Below, one piece after another: positions 16,926 through 27,112 of a stretch of DNA of 64,000 nt. The position numbers were made by a program, and so were the translations under genes. Numbering within the stretch: the stretch's first letter is position 1; every line of letters starts with the position of its first letter. The stretch is from contig CAVSZY010000005.1 in the NCBI GenBank assembly GCA_963732585.1, positions 124,001 through 188,000 of the forward strand, written 5' to 3'. The notes under the pieces are model-generated. The model made no database searches. It saw only the letters and a program-made list of their open reading frames with translations, and was not told where the DNA came from. This DNA is from WLMZ01 sp963732585. GTDB taxonomy: Bacteria > Actinomycetota > Acidimicrobiia > Acidimicrobiales > Ilumatobacteraceae.

Positions 16926-16951
16926 GTACCCGTCACCGACTGGTCTCAAAC
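16926..16951 (-). promoter_or_regulatory. SigB/SigF-type promoter of the DUF6131 operon
   Basis: Minus-strand GTTTGA, 14-base spacer, GGGTAC: the same form as the promoters at 18989-19014, 19027-19052 and 29624-29649. It lies 20 bases before the DUF6131 start, a sensible leader length. Confidence 0.7.
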
Positions 16952-16980
16952 GTTGCCGGTCAGATGCCTTGCGGCCGAAC

Positions 16981-17412
16981 TCAGCGGGTTTGGCGGCAGC
17001 GGATCCGAATCGAACTGTCGACCGTGCTGACGGTGATGTCGTCGCACAGCGAGCGAACGATGCCGAGGCCACGTCCGGTTGACTGGCCGCCGGCAGCAAT
17101 CGTCCAGCTATCGGGGTGCAGCACCGGGTTGTCGATCGTGATGCTGCTGGCACCGATGACGTTGAGTTCCCAACCCGTCGGCGACGAAATGATGGACACC
17201 TCGACAGCTGAGCCATCACCATGCTCGACGAAGTTGGTGATCAGTTCGCTGGTGATCAGCGCGAAGGTGTCGCAGGTCGCGTCCGTCGCACTATTCAGCC
17301 GCAGGCTCTCGCTGACGAATCGGCGGGCGTGCCGTACGGTTGCCGGGTCTGATGCAAAGGACTGTTGCCGTCGCTCGCCGACATCGGAATCCGCAAATTC
17401 ATTGTTCGCCAT
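16981..17412 (-). CDS. Anti-sigma factor kinase, RsbW-like ATP-binding protein
   Basis: A 143-residue single HATPase_c domain. The N box is seen as ALITSELITNFVEHGDG, the G2 region as AAGGQSTGRGLGIVRSLCDD. This is the GHKL serine-kinase fold of RsbW/SpoIIAB-type anti-sigma factors that bind SigB-type sigma factors and phosphorylate STAS antagonists. It lies 64 bases downstream of the sigma factor on the same strand; a second RsbW-like protein lies upstream, so the module has two candidate anti-sigma factors. Which one binds the sigma factor is unclear. Confidence 0.8.
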   Translation of the reverse strand: MANNEFADSDVGERRQQSFASDPATVRHARRFVSESLRLNSATDATCDTFALITSELITNFVEHGDGSAVEVSIISSPTGWELNVIGASSITIDNPVLHPDSWTIAAGGQSTGRGLGIVRSLCDDITVSTVDSSIRIRCRQTR

Positions 17413-17475
17413 TGGGTGTCTTCCCTAGCCGGTCTCGATTGTCGATACCCATCGTCTTCTTCATTGAAACCACGC

Positions 17476-18192
17476 TCACTGGTCCAGCAGTTCGCGCAGC
17501 GTGATGAGACAAGCAGCCAGCAGTCGGCCGACGTGAACCTGGCTTGTGCCGATCCGTTCGGCGATCTGGGCCTGGCTCAACTCCTCGAAGTAACGGAGCT
17601 CGATGATCGTTCGTTGACGAGGGCCGAGCTTGCTCAATAGTCCGCGGACGACTTCGCGGTCGAGTACGGCTGCGAAACCGGGGCTGTCGATCCCGTGCTC
17701 ATGGCTGGGGTTGAGCGGGCCGGCACGATAGGCGCCATTGGCCTCGATGGCCTCGATGACGGCGTCTTCGCCAACTTTGAGATGGCCCGCGATCTCGGCG
17801 ATGGTGGGTGATCTGCCGAGGGTCGGCGTCAGCTGGCTGGTTGCCTCATTGACCGCTGGTCGCAGGTCCTTGGCGCGCCGCGGCACATGCACACTCCAGG
17901 TGTGATCACGAAAGTGGCGGCGCAACTCACCCAAGATCGTCGGCGTGGCGTAGGCCCCGAACGGGACCCCGAAATCAGGGTTGTAACGGTCGATTGCCTT
18001 CAGCAACCCAATACGGCCGACCTGAACCAAATCGTCGTGGGGTTCACCGCGATCACCGAAGCGCCGAGCGCTGCGGGTGGCAAGGCCGAGCGTGCGTTGG
18101 GCGATTTCGTCGCGCAGGTCGCCATCGCGGTTGACGGCGTAGCGGCCCAACGCCTCGCTGATCCAGTCGTCGTCATTGGGCTGCTGCGTCAC
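17476..18192 (-). CDS. SigB/SigF/SigG family RNA polymerase sigma factor
   Basis: A 238-residue group 3 sigma factor with regions 2, 3 and 4. Region 2 shows DLVQVGRIGLLKAIDRYNPD and GVPFGAYATPTILGELRRHF (the -10 binding helix); region 3 TPTLGRSPTIAEIAGHLKV; region 4 ELRYFEELSQAQIAERIGTS plus VHVGRLLA for -35 recognition. These features are those of SigB/SigF stress sigma factors, which use GTTT/GGGTA promoters like those found here. It is third in an operon with a STAS antagonist and an RsbW-like protein. Confidence 0.9.
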   Translation of the reverse strand: MTQQPNDDDWISEALGRYAVNRDGDLRDEIAQRTLGLATRSARRFGDRGEPHDDLVQVGRIGLLKAIDRYNPDFGVPFGAYATPTILGELRRHFRDHTWSVHVPRRAKDLRPAVNEATSQLTPTLGRSPTIAEIAGHLKVGEDAVIEAIEANGAYRAGPLNPSHEHGIDSPGFAAVLDREVVRGLLSKLGPRQRTIIELRYFEELSQAQIAERIGTSQVHVGRLLAACLITLRELLDQ

Positions 18193-18197
18193 CAGGT

Positions 18198-18617
18198 TCA
18201 GCTGGTCGACGTGCGGTCGATGACCGCGATGATCTCAATGCTCGTGCCGACGAGTTCAACGCTCTGGTGCGAGCAGACGTCGGCGAGCACCTGGCGGCAC
18301 AGGAGGAGATCCGGGTGCGCCAAATCGAGCGTGGCTGCTGCGGTACTAGCCCGCACGGTGAACGATTCGGCATCGACATTGAATTGGACACCGATTGGTT
18401 CGCCTGCACCGTGTTCGATCAAAGCGAGGAGCACCTCGCTGACCGCTACCTTGATGTCCTCGATGCGGTTGACGGTCATGCCGTGCAAGGAAGCAATCCC
18501 GCTGGCGGCGAGGCGAACGACGCGCGACAGAGCCGGTTCCGGGGGGAGGCGGAGTTCGATCGGGCCAATGCCCACCAGTGCAGGCTCAACCGATCCGGGG
18601 ATGGTCGACTCAGTCAT
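18198..18617 (-). CDS. Anti-sigma factor kinase, RsbW-like ATP-binding protein
   Basis: A 139-residue HATPase-fold protein with IELRLPPEPALSRVVRLAA at the start, the N-box-like region VNRIEDIKVAVSEVLLALIE and a degenerate ATP lid. It resembles mycobacterial UsfX/RsbW, the anti-sigma partner encoded immediately before SigF. It overlaps the STAS gene by 8 bases and ends 5 bases before the sigma gene, the canonical antagonist / anti-sigma / sigma order, so this is the more likely direct anti-sigma factor. Confidence 0.8.
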   Translation of the reverse strand: MTESTIPGSVEPALVGIGPIELRLPPEPALSRVVRLAASGIASLHGMTVNRIEDIKVAVSEVLLALIEHGAGEPIGVQFNVDAESFTVRASTAAATLDLAHPDLLLCRQVLADVCSHQSVELVGTSIEIIAVIDRTSTS

Positions 18618-18939
18618 CGTTGCCAGCGATCACAAACTGGTCGGTCGTCCCGGTGATTTCCAACAGTCGCGCGATCTCCGGGCCGACGTTGCGCAGCACC
18701 ACCCGAGAGGCGCGCTCACGTGCTCGGCGAGCAGCGCTCAGCAGGCTGCGCAATCCGGAGGAGTCGATAAAGCAGACCTCGCCAAGGTCGATGATCACGT
18801 CGTCATCGGATGGTTCCCGTTCGAGAATTGCGGCATTGAGCACTGGGCCGCCGGCGATGTCGATGTCACCATGTACGACCAGCACCCCGTTCGACGCGAC
18901 GTTGACGGTGAAGGAATCATCGGAGGCAGTTTCGGTCAT
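18610..18939 (-). CDS. STAS-domain anti-anti-sigma factor (RsbV-like)
   Basis: A 109-residue STAS domain. VLVVHGDIDIAGGPVLNAAI and DVIIDLGEVCFIDSSGLRSL form the conserved core, with Ser in the DSSG loop as the phosphorylation site. Unphosphorylated RsbV-type proteins sequester RsbW and free the sigma factor; the SpoIIE phosphatase at 19651-21387 is the likely dephosphorylating enzyme. The ATG at 18939 (MTETASDDSF) is chosen because the promoter at 18989-19014 lies inside the longer open frame. Confidence 0.88.
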   Translation of the reverse strand: MTETASDDSFTVNVASNGVLVVHGDIDIAGGPVLNAAILEREPSDDDVIIDLGEVCFIDSSGLRSLLSAARRARERASRVVLRNVGPEIARLLEITGTTDQFVIAGNDD

Positions 18940-18988
18940 CTGTTGAACTCCAAATGCAGCAGGGATGCAGTCTGTCATCGAACGCGTG

Positions 18989-19014
18989 ATACCCACTCTC
19001 GGCATTAGTGAAAC
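18989..19014 (-). promoter_or_regulatory. SigB/SigF-type promoter of the sigma factor operon
   Basis: Minus-strand -35 GTTTCA (19009-19014), 14-base spacer, -10 GGGTAT (18989-18994), about 50 bases before the STAS start codon. Indicates positive autoregulation of the sigma operon. Confidence 0.8.
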
Positions 19015-19030
19015 ATCGAAATCGATGTTT
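19011..19030. repeat. Perfect palindrome joining two divergent stress promoters
   Basis: AAACATCGA-AA-TCGATGTTT, 9-bp arms with a 2-base centre. Each arm contains the GTTT of one -35 element, so the two divergent promoters are mirror images sharing this centre. It may also be a binding site for a dimeric regulator. Confidence 0.8.
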
Positions 19031-19052
19031 ACCCAGGTTGTGCTGCGGGTAC
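19027..19052 (+). promoter_or_regulatory. SigB/SigF-type promoter of csbD-ferredoxin
   Basis: Plus-strand -35 GTTTAC (19027-19032), 14-base spacer, -10 GGGTAC (19047-19052), 36 bases before the CsbD start codon. Divergent from the sigma operon promoter. Confidence 0.8.
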
Positions 19053-19088
19053 CCACCTGGCACAAATGACGATGCCCCAGGAGGCACT

Positions 19089-19250
19089 ATGACCGCCAAC
19101 CGTGACGAGATCGCCGGCAAGCTCAAGCAGGCCGCTGGCGATTTGACCGACAACCGCGAACTTCATCGCGAAGGTTCCATCGACAAGGCGACTGGCAAAG
19201 CGAAGCGGTTCATCGACAAGCTGCGGCGCCTGATCACGTCGCGCCGCTGA
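19089..19250 (+). CDS. csbD: CsbD family stress protein
   Basis: A 53-residue hydrophilic protein with the CsbD pattern: NRDEIAGKLKQAAGDLTDN followed by GSIDKATGKAKRFIDKLR. CsbD is a small general-stress protein of SigB regulons with no settled biochemical role. The ATG at 19089 follows CCAGGAGGCACT. A matching SigB-type promoter lies immediately upstream, and a ferredoxin gene follows after 4 bases, so both should be induced together. Confidence 0.88.
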   Translation: MTANRDEIAGKLKQAAGDLTDNRELHREGSIDKATGKAKRFIDKLRRLITSRR

Positions 19251-19254
19251 CGCA

Positions 19255-19650
19255 ATGGCTGGATTAGCGATTATCACCGAAGCATGCATCGGCGTGACCG
19301 ACCGCGCCTGCGTCGATGTCTGCCCGGTGCAATGTATTTACGAGTTCGATCCGGCGACCAACCGGCTCAACTCCGAGCAAGCTGCCGGTAGCGGAGTCAT
19401 CGAGAACAGCCATCTGGCCAATCCGGATGCTGCCGCCACGTTCGCCAACACCCTGCTCTACGTCAACCTCGACGAATGCACATCGTGCACGGCGTGTTAC
19501 GAGGCCGGTGTTTGCCCCGTCGGGGCGATCTACGCCGACGATCGCGTCCCGGATGGCTCGCCAGATGCCAAATACAATGCCGACGACCCGAACAAGGGTC
19601 ACGACCACACCTTCTTTATCGGGCTCAGCCGCGACGTGTTCGCCGACTGA
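19255..19650 (+). CDS. Ferredoxin with two iron-sulfur cluster motifs
   Basis: A 131-residue ferredoxin. The N-terminal motif IGVTDRACVDVCPVQCIYEF and the C-terminal motif DECTSCTACYEAGVCPVGAI provide the cysteines for two clusters, probably one 3Fe-4S or 4Fe-4S and one 4Fe-4S. The 50-residue insert between them and the tail are longer than in a minimal 2[4Fe-4S] ferredoxin but known in actinobacteria. It follows csbD by 4 bases and shares its stress promoter, suggesting a role in electron supply under stress. Confidence 0.88.
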   Translation: MAGLAIITEACIGVTDRACVDVCPVQCIYEFDPATNRLNSEQAAGSGVIENSHLANPDAAATFANTLLYVNLDECTSCTACYEAGVCPVGAIYADDRVPDGSPDAKYNADDPNKGHDHTFFIGLSRDVFAD

Positions 19651-21387
19651 TCAGACAACGGTTTCGTTGGCGCGAACGACGACGATGGCGACGTCATCGT
19701 GCGGATGGTCGCCGAGTCGCTTGACGACTGCCGCGGCGAGATGGTCGATACCCACGCCGCGGTCGTCGCACAGCCCCGTCGCAAGCTCATGGATCCCGTC
19801 ATCGAGAGATCGGTCGCGACGTTCCACGAGGCCGTCCGTGAACGCCGCGAACACCGCCGACTCGACAAAGTCGGCGTGGCCGGGTGCCACCGAACCGGTG
19901 CCCCCAGCACCGAGCACCGCTCGTCGGCCGCCCTCGAGCGTTACCCATGAACCGTCCGGTTGCACGAGTACCGGCGGCGGATGCCCGGCGGAGACGAACG
20001 ACAGGGTTGCGTTGGCCGGGTCAACGACGATGATGGCGACCGTGGCGATGAATGGGTCGTCGAAATGTCCAAGCATCACCTCTGCCCGGTCAAGCACCGA
20101 GCCGAGGTCGTCAGGCAGCAGGCGCACCAGAGCGCTGACTGTCGAGCGGATCTCAGCCATGCGCGCTGCCGCACGCACGCCATGACCGCAAACATCGCCG
20201 ACGATGAACGCAGTCCTCGCCGAATCGATCACGACGACGTCGTACCAGTCGCCGCCGAAACCCAGCTCGTGGCGTGCTGGCGTGTAGCGCACGGCGATGT
20301 CGAGCCCCTTCACCGACGAGACGTGGGGGAGCAGCTCGCGTTGGAGCGAGACGACAAGGTCACGTCGGGCGTCGGCGAGTTCGCAGCGCTGCATCGTTTG
20401 GGCGCACAACTCGGCGGTGGTGTCAAGCAAGGCCCATTGGGCGACAGACAGCTCGATACGGTCGGGCCACCCGAGCCCAAGCACACCGATCGTTGCCCCG
20501 TCCGCGGCGCGCAACGGCAGGGCGACCGTGGTCACCATCCCCGCAGCGGCGGCATCGTCGGCGCTGCCCGGGTATCGCGAGGCGCGTTGGTCGTCATCGA
20601 CCAGGACCACCGGTTGCCCGCTGCGCAGCGCATCGCACAGCGGCGTCGGCTCATCGATCGGGATCGTTGAACGCCCGCCGGGCTCGTTGATCGTTGCGTC
20701 ACCCGTTGAACAACGCACGACAAGCGCCCGAAGGTCGAGGTCGGCGGTGGCCACCGTGACGAATGCCGCCTCGAGCAACACGGCTCCGACGTCGACGATT
20801 GCCGCAGCGACGTCATCGACTGTGACGCACGATCCAAGGCGGCGGGTGAGCGCAGCGATGCGCACCGCACGTGATTCGACCAGTTGGCGGGCGTCAGCTG
20901 TGGCCGCCAGCGAGGTCTCAAGACGCCGCCATTCGATCAACTGCACGCGCCGCAGGACCTCGGCCTGTGCGCAGGCAGCCAGGACATCGAGAACGCGACG
21001 TTGTTCCTCGGTCCACGTTCGTGGCGCGGTGTCGATCACGCATACCGTGCCCAACACCTCTTCTCTGAGGCCGCGAATTGGTGATCCCGCCCAAGCGCTT
21101 TCGTCAGAATCCCCGATCGCCATTGCTCGATTTCCCGCTTGCAGGCGCTCAGAGATCGAACCTTCGAGCGGTTCCGCAACGTGCTCGTCGCCGCCGCAAT
21201 GTCCAACCCGCCACGAAGTGGTGTCGTCGAGCAACGTGACATGCGCACGGGCGACGCTCAGCGCTTGCGCGGCGAGCCAGGCCAGAGCGTCGAAGTATGC
21301 GTCACCCTGGGCGCAATCCTCGACAATCAGGCTGACGATGAACGCCCGCGACATTGGAACGTCACGCGGCGTGGGCTCAGCGGCCAC
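19651..21387 (-). CDS. GAF-domain PP2C (SpoIIE/RsbU-type) serine phosphatase
   Basis: A 578-residue cytoplasmic signalling protein. A GAF-like domain occupies about 20-160 (AHVTLLDDTTSWRVG), a second about 185-335 (TTVALPLRAADGATIGVLGL), and the SpoIIE phosphatase domain about 360-575 with LGFGGDWYDVVVID, FIVGDVCGHGVRAA, FVSAGHPPPVL and HPHDDVAIVVV. These contain the metal-binding Asp residues. It should dephosphorylate the STAS antagonist and activate the stress sigma factor. The start may instead be the ATG at 21354 (MSRAFIVSL). Confidence 0.85.
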   Translation of the reverse strand: MAAEPTPRDVPMSRAFIVSLIVEDCAQGDAYFDALAWLAAQALSVARAHVTLLDDTTSWRVGHCGGDEHVAEPLEGSISERLQAGNRAMAIGDSDESAWAGSPIRGLREEVLGTVCVIDTAPRTWTEEQRRVLDVLAACAQAEVLRRVQLIEWRRLETSLAATADARQLVESRAVRIAALTRRLGSCVTVDDVAAAIVDVGAVLLEAAFVTVATADLDLRALVVRCSTGDATINEPGGRSTIPIDEPTPLCDALRSGQPVVLVDDDQRASRYPGSADDAAAAGMVTTVALPLRAADGATIGVLGLGWPDRIELSVAQWALLDTTAELCAQTMQRCELADARRDLVVSLQRELLPHVSSVKGLDIAVRYTPARHELGFGGDWYDVVVIDSARTAFIVGDVCGHGVRAAARMAEIRSTVSALVRLLPDDLGSVLDRAEVMLGHFDDPFIATVAIIVVDPANATLSFVSAGHPPPVLVQPDGSWVTLEGGRRAVLGAGGTGSVAPGHADFVESAVFAAFTDGLVERRDRSLDDGIHELATGLCDDRGVGIDHLAAAVVKRLGDHPHDDVAIVVVRANETVV

Positions 21388-21568
21388 GGCCGCGCGTCAA
21401 CGAATATGAGATAGGCCGACACTACTTGCTTAAATGCTCGTTCAAGCCGTTGCCCGCTCGGCGGTGATCTGTGACCGGAATCTGTCGTTCCCACGCGCTA
21501 CTGAAGGCGCGCCGACGTCACGTTCTGGCGACTATTTCCATAGCCGTCTCATCGCGCTGCGTCCCGCT

Positions 21569-21588
21569 AGTTGACGCGAGCGTCAACT
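21569..21588. promoter_or_regulatory. Palindromic operator upstream of the phosphotransferase
   Basis: AGTTGACGC-GA-GCGTCAACT, a perfect 9-bp inverted repeat 19 bases before the ATG at 21608. The form is typical of TetR-family operators. No TetR gene is adjacent, so the regulator must be elsewhere. Confidence 0.6.
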
Positions 21589-21607
21589 GCGTGGAATGGT
21601 GGAGCGC

Positions 21608-22969
21608 ATGACCGAAACCGACCGCTACCTGCTCGATCCGGAGACCGCCGTCGTCTCGGATTGGCTCGCCACCAACATCGGGGGCAAGGTCGCTTCGATT
21701 GCCCGACAGCCGCGGTGGCGTCCGCAGTGGATCGCCGATATCGAGCGCGATAACGACGTCGTGTCGGTCATCGTGCGCGGCGAGCGGTACGACTGCGACA
21801 TGACCTGGTCGCTGCGCCACGAAGCCGATTTCCAGCAGCTCATGGTCGCCAACGGCGTGCGCGCGCCGAAGATCTGGGGCTGGATCGACTCTCCGACAGC
21901 GTTCGTGATGGAATGCGTTCCAGGGTCGAGCTGGACCAAGGAGCTGCCGGAGGCAGAACGCGACACGATCATCGACGAGTATGTGCAGGAACTCGTCAGG
22001 CTTCACACCTTGGATTTCACACCGTTTCTCGAGGCGGGTATCGACCGCGCTGGGCCGGGGGAGAACCCGGCAACGATCGGGTTCAATCGGATGAACGCCC
22101 TGTTCCGTCGGCAGAAGCGTCACGCCGATCCGCAGATCGAATTCTTCATCGGTTGGCTCACCCGCAACTCGATCGACTCCCGCGGCCGCGAAGCCGCGGT
22201 GGTGTGGGACTCGGGTCAGTTCATGCACAACAAGGGTCACTTCACCCACATGATCGATGTGGAACTTGGGCACATTGGTGACCCGATGATGGACCTCGCC
22301 GGGTGGCGGATGCGCGACTCGATCATGAACTTCGGCGACTTCAATACCATCTATGACCGCTACTCACAGCTGCGCGGGGAGCCGGTCGACATCGATGCCA
22401 TCGAGTGGCATCACATCTATTTCACCCTCTCGAACCAGCTCGCGTTCTCGCATGCGCGCCTCGATCCGCCGCTCGAATCAGACTTCGCCACCAACATGCA
22501 GTGGTGCAACGAAACGAACCTGTATGCGACCGAAGCCCTTGGTGACTTTCTCGGCGTCGAGTTACCGACCGTTCGCCTGCCGACCGACGAGGACACGATC
22601 GCGGCTCCAGCCATCGACCACCTCGTGCGCACCTTGTCGAATCTTCGGGTCGATGACGAGTATGCCCGTTACCGCCTGCGTGGCGCGTTTCGCGAGGCCC
22701 GCCACATTCAACGCTTCGATCAGATCGGCCGGGAGTTGGTCAACGACAACCTCGACGATCTCGGCGAGCTTCTCGGTCGCCGACCGGACACCGTGCGCGC
22801 CGGCGAGCAGGCGCTCGAGGACTTCGTGCTCGGCCGCAACGACGACGGACGTTTCGATGCCGAGCTGTGCCAGCTGTTTCACAAGCGCAACCTGCGCGCC
22901 CAGATGCTCAACGGCCCGGTCGGATCGGCGATGGCCAGGCACATCCCCATTCAAAGCTTCCGCAAGTGA
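21608..22969 (+). CDS. Phosphotransferase (APH/choline kinase fold) family protein
   Basis: A 453-residue protein related to the aminoglycoside phosphotransferase/kinase-like family. IWGWIDSPTAFVMECVPGSS is the hinge region, and MIDVELGHIGDPMMDLAGWR corresponds to the metal-binding DxE/D segment. The usual catalytic HGDxxxxN loop is replaced by VVWDSGQFMHNKG, so the catalytic Asp is displaced or lost and activity is uncertain. An extra C-terminal region of about 110 residues (LRVDDEYARYRLRGAFREA) is unusual. The ATG at 21608 has GGAG upstream; 21596 is also possible. Confidence 0.7.
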   Translation: MTETDRYLLDPETAVVSDWLATNIGGKVASIARQPRWRPQWIADIERDNDVVSVIVRGERYDCDMTWSLRHEADFQQLMVANGVRAPKIWGWIDSPTAFVMECVPGSSWTKELPEAERDTIIDEYVQELVRLHTLDFTPFLEAGIDRAGPGENPATIGFNRMNALFRRQKRHADPQIEFFIGWLTRNSIDSRGREAAVVWDSGQFMHNKGHFTHMIDVELGHIGDPMMDLAGWRMRDSIMNFGDFNTIYDRYSQLRGEPVDIDAIEWHHIYFTLSNQLAFSHARLDPPLESDFATNMQWCNETNLYATEALGDFLGVELPTVRLPTDEDTIAAPAIDHLVRTLSNLRVDDEYARYRLRGAFREARHIQRFDQIGRELVNDNLDDLGELLGRRPDTVRAGEQALEDFVLGRNDDGRFDAELCQLFHKRNLRAQMLNGPVGSAMARHIPIQSFRK

Positions 22970-23001
22970 GTTCTGCGTCTTGTCGACGCCGCCGCCGACT
23001 T

Positions 23002-23844
23002 CTACCTCAACGGGGCGAGAGCTTCGGCGAAGCGTTCCATGTCGGCGGGGTTGAACGGTTGGGGCGGAATGATGAGGCCGAGGCCGACACCCGCCTCGGC
23101 GTAGCGGTGAGCAAGATCGGCTGTGGCTTCGGGGCTTGAACCCCAGACGAGCGCCGAGATGAGAATGTCGGCGGGGTCACGGCCGATGGCTGCGCAGTGC
23201 CCTTCGAGAACCTCTCGTTTGCGCATCAGCTCGGGGATCGGATCGGGGCTCGCGGAACCGAAGTTCCAGTGGTCGGCGTACTTGGCGACCAACGGGAGCG
23301 TGCGCTTCTCGCCGCTCCCACCGATGCACAGCGGCGGATACGGCTTCTGCACGGACTTCGGATTGCAGTAGGCGTTGTCGAGCTGAAAATGCTCGCCGTT
23401 GAACGTCGAGCGTTCCTGGGTGAACAGCAGCTTCATGACTTCGAGGCCTTCAGCGAAACGGTCGCATCGCTCGCGAATGGAACCGAGTTCGATGCCGTAA
23501 GCACCGCATTCGTCTTCGTTCCAACCGGCACCGACGCCCAGTTCGAGGCGGCCGCCAGAGGTGATGTCGAGGGTTGCGGCCATGTTGGCGAGCACGGCGG
23601 GATGCCGGTAGACCATGCCGGTCACCATCACGCCGCCGCGCAATCGCGTGGTTGAGTGCAGCAGTGCGGCGAGGGTCATCCAGCCTTCGAGACAATCACC
23701 AGCGCGGGGCTGGCCCATGATCGGCTCGAAGTGATCGAACGTCCATCCCGACTCCCAGATGTCGATGTCATCGGCCGCCTGCCACATCGGCAGGATTTCG
23801 TCCCACGAACACATCTGCGGGGCAGTGGAGAAAGCGAAGCGCAT
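23002..23844 (-). CDS. LLM class F420-dependent oxidoreductase
   Basis: A 280-residue luciferase-like TIM-barrel protein: WESGWTFDHFEPIMGQPR, STTRLRGGVMVTGMVYRHPA, GGRLELGVGAGWNEDE and KPYPPLCIGGSGEKRTLPL are the family landmarks. It is slightly shorter than usual (about 300) and ends soon after VGLGLIIPPQPFNP. Members pass hydride between F420 and an organic substrate. It converges with the phosphotransferase and is divergent from the SDR; all three could belong to one degradative pathway, but this is not shown. Confidence 0.82.
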   Translation of the reverse strand: MRFAFSTAPQMCSWDEILPMWQAADDIDIWESGWTFDHFEPIMGQPRAGDCLEGWMTLAALLHSTTRLRGGVMVTGMVYRHPAVLANMAATLDITSGGRLELGVGAGWNEDECGAYGIELGSIRERCDRFAEGLEVMKLLFTQERSTFNGEHFQLDNAYCNPKSVQKPYPPLCIGGSGEKRTLPLVAKYADHWNFGSASPDPIPELMRKREVLEGHCAAIGRDPADILISALVWGSSPEATADLAHRYAEAGVGLGLIIPPQPFNPADMERFAEALAPLR

Positions 23845-23999
23845 TGCGGCAACCTACATCGCTTTCGGTTGCAAGCTGAGCTCGGACGACAAGAAGCGCG
23901 GCACGTCTCTCAGCGAGGAGTGGCGCACGCGACCTGGCTGCGGCCGGGCCGAGAACGACGAGATTTGGGTGACGGCGCATCCCCTGCACAGAATGGCTG

Positions 24000-24749
24000 A
24001 TGCGCTTCCAAAACAAGGTCCTGTTCGTCACTGGCGGAGCGAGTGGCATCGGTCTCGCTACCGCTGAACGGGTCGTTTCCGAGGGTGGGCGCGCTGCGCT
24101 CGTCGATCTCGACCTCGACCGGGCCACGGCAGCGGCCGCGAAGCTGCCCGGCTGCATCGGACTTGCTGCCAACGTGGCCGACGAAGCTGCCGTGGCTGCC
24201 GCCGTCGATGCCACCGTCGCCGAGTTCGGCGGCATCGACCTCGTGCTCGCCGCCGCTGGGCATGTCGAGTTTGGTCCAGTGGCCGAGTGGGACACCAACC
24301 GCTTCAACCGCATGCTCGAAGTGCACGTCGGCGGAACGTTCTACGTGTGTAAGTACGCCATGCCGGTGCTGAAGGCACGTGGTCGAGGCTCGATTGTGAC
24401 GATCGCGTCGACGGCAGGCTTCACCGCTAACGGGAACAACGTGCCCTATGGTGCAGCGAAGGCAGGCATTGCCGGCCTCACTCGCCAGATCAGCCTCGAG
24501 GCGTTGCCCGAGGTGCGAGTGAACTGCATCGCCCCGGGACGAACGGTGACCGCCATGACCACGCCGCTGATGCTGCAGCGCGGTGGCGACCTCGAGCAGG
24601 GCGAGCGCATCTTCGGCGCAAAGGTCCCGATGCAGCGCATGGGCACGGCTGGCGAACTCGCCGCCGCAGTCTGTTTCTTTTTGAGTGAAGACGCGTCGTT
24701 CATCACCGGTCAGACGTTGATCGTCGACGGCGGCGAAACCATCACCTGA
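24000..24749 (+). CDS. Short-chain dehydrogenase/reductase
   Basis: A 249-residue classical SDR. The NAD(P) motif TGGASGIGLATAE lies at about 11-23, an acidic VDLDLDR at 37-43 favours NAD(H), the NAG-like site reads LAAAGHVEFG, the catalytic Ser is in IASTAGFTA, and the active site is YGAAKAGIAG. The end GQTLIVDGGET is the usual SDR C-terminus. The substrate is not predictable. It follows the divergent LLM gene with a 155-base gap. Confidence 0.88.
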   Translation: MRFQNKVLFVTGGASGIGLATAERVVSEGGRAALVDLDLDRATAAAAKLPGCIGLAANVADEAAVAAAVDATVAEFGGIDLVLAAAGHVEFGPVAEWDTNRFNRMLEVHVGGTFYVCKYAMPVLKARGRGSIVTIASTAGFTANGNNVPYGAAKAGIAGLTRQISLEALPEVRVNCIAPGRTVTAMTTPLMLQRGGDLEQGERIFGAKVPMQRMGTAGELAAAVCFFLSEDASFITGQTLIVDGGETIT

Positions 24750-24895
24750 GCGCGGTCGCGCGGCGGCCGAGCACGAGAGTGAACCTCCTGTATCAGGGTT
24801 CTTCGATCTCCTCGATGCCTACGCCGTAGACCGCGCCCGTGACCGCATCGTGTACACCGTCGCCCCGCCGCTGTTCGATTGTCCAGCGGACGCGG

Positions 24896-27108
<2,213 letters not shown>

Positions 27109-27112
<4 letters not shown>

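Noticed and set aside
24795..24895. Plus-strand coding scrap (FFDLLDAYAVDRARDRIVYT, then VAPPLFDCPADAV) before the end of katG
   Set aside because: It reads like protein for about 33 codons but has no start and no recognisable family; kept only as a possible further remnant.
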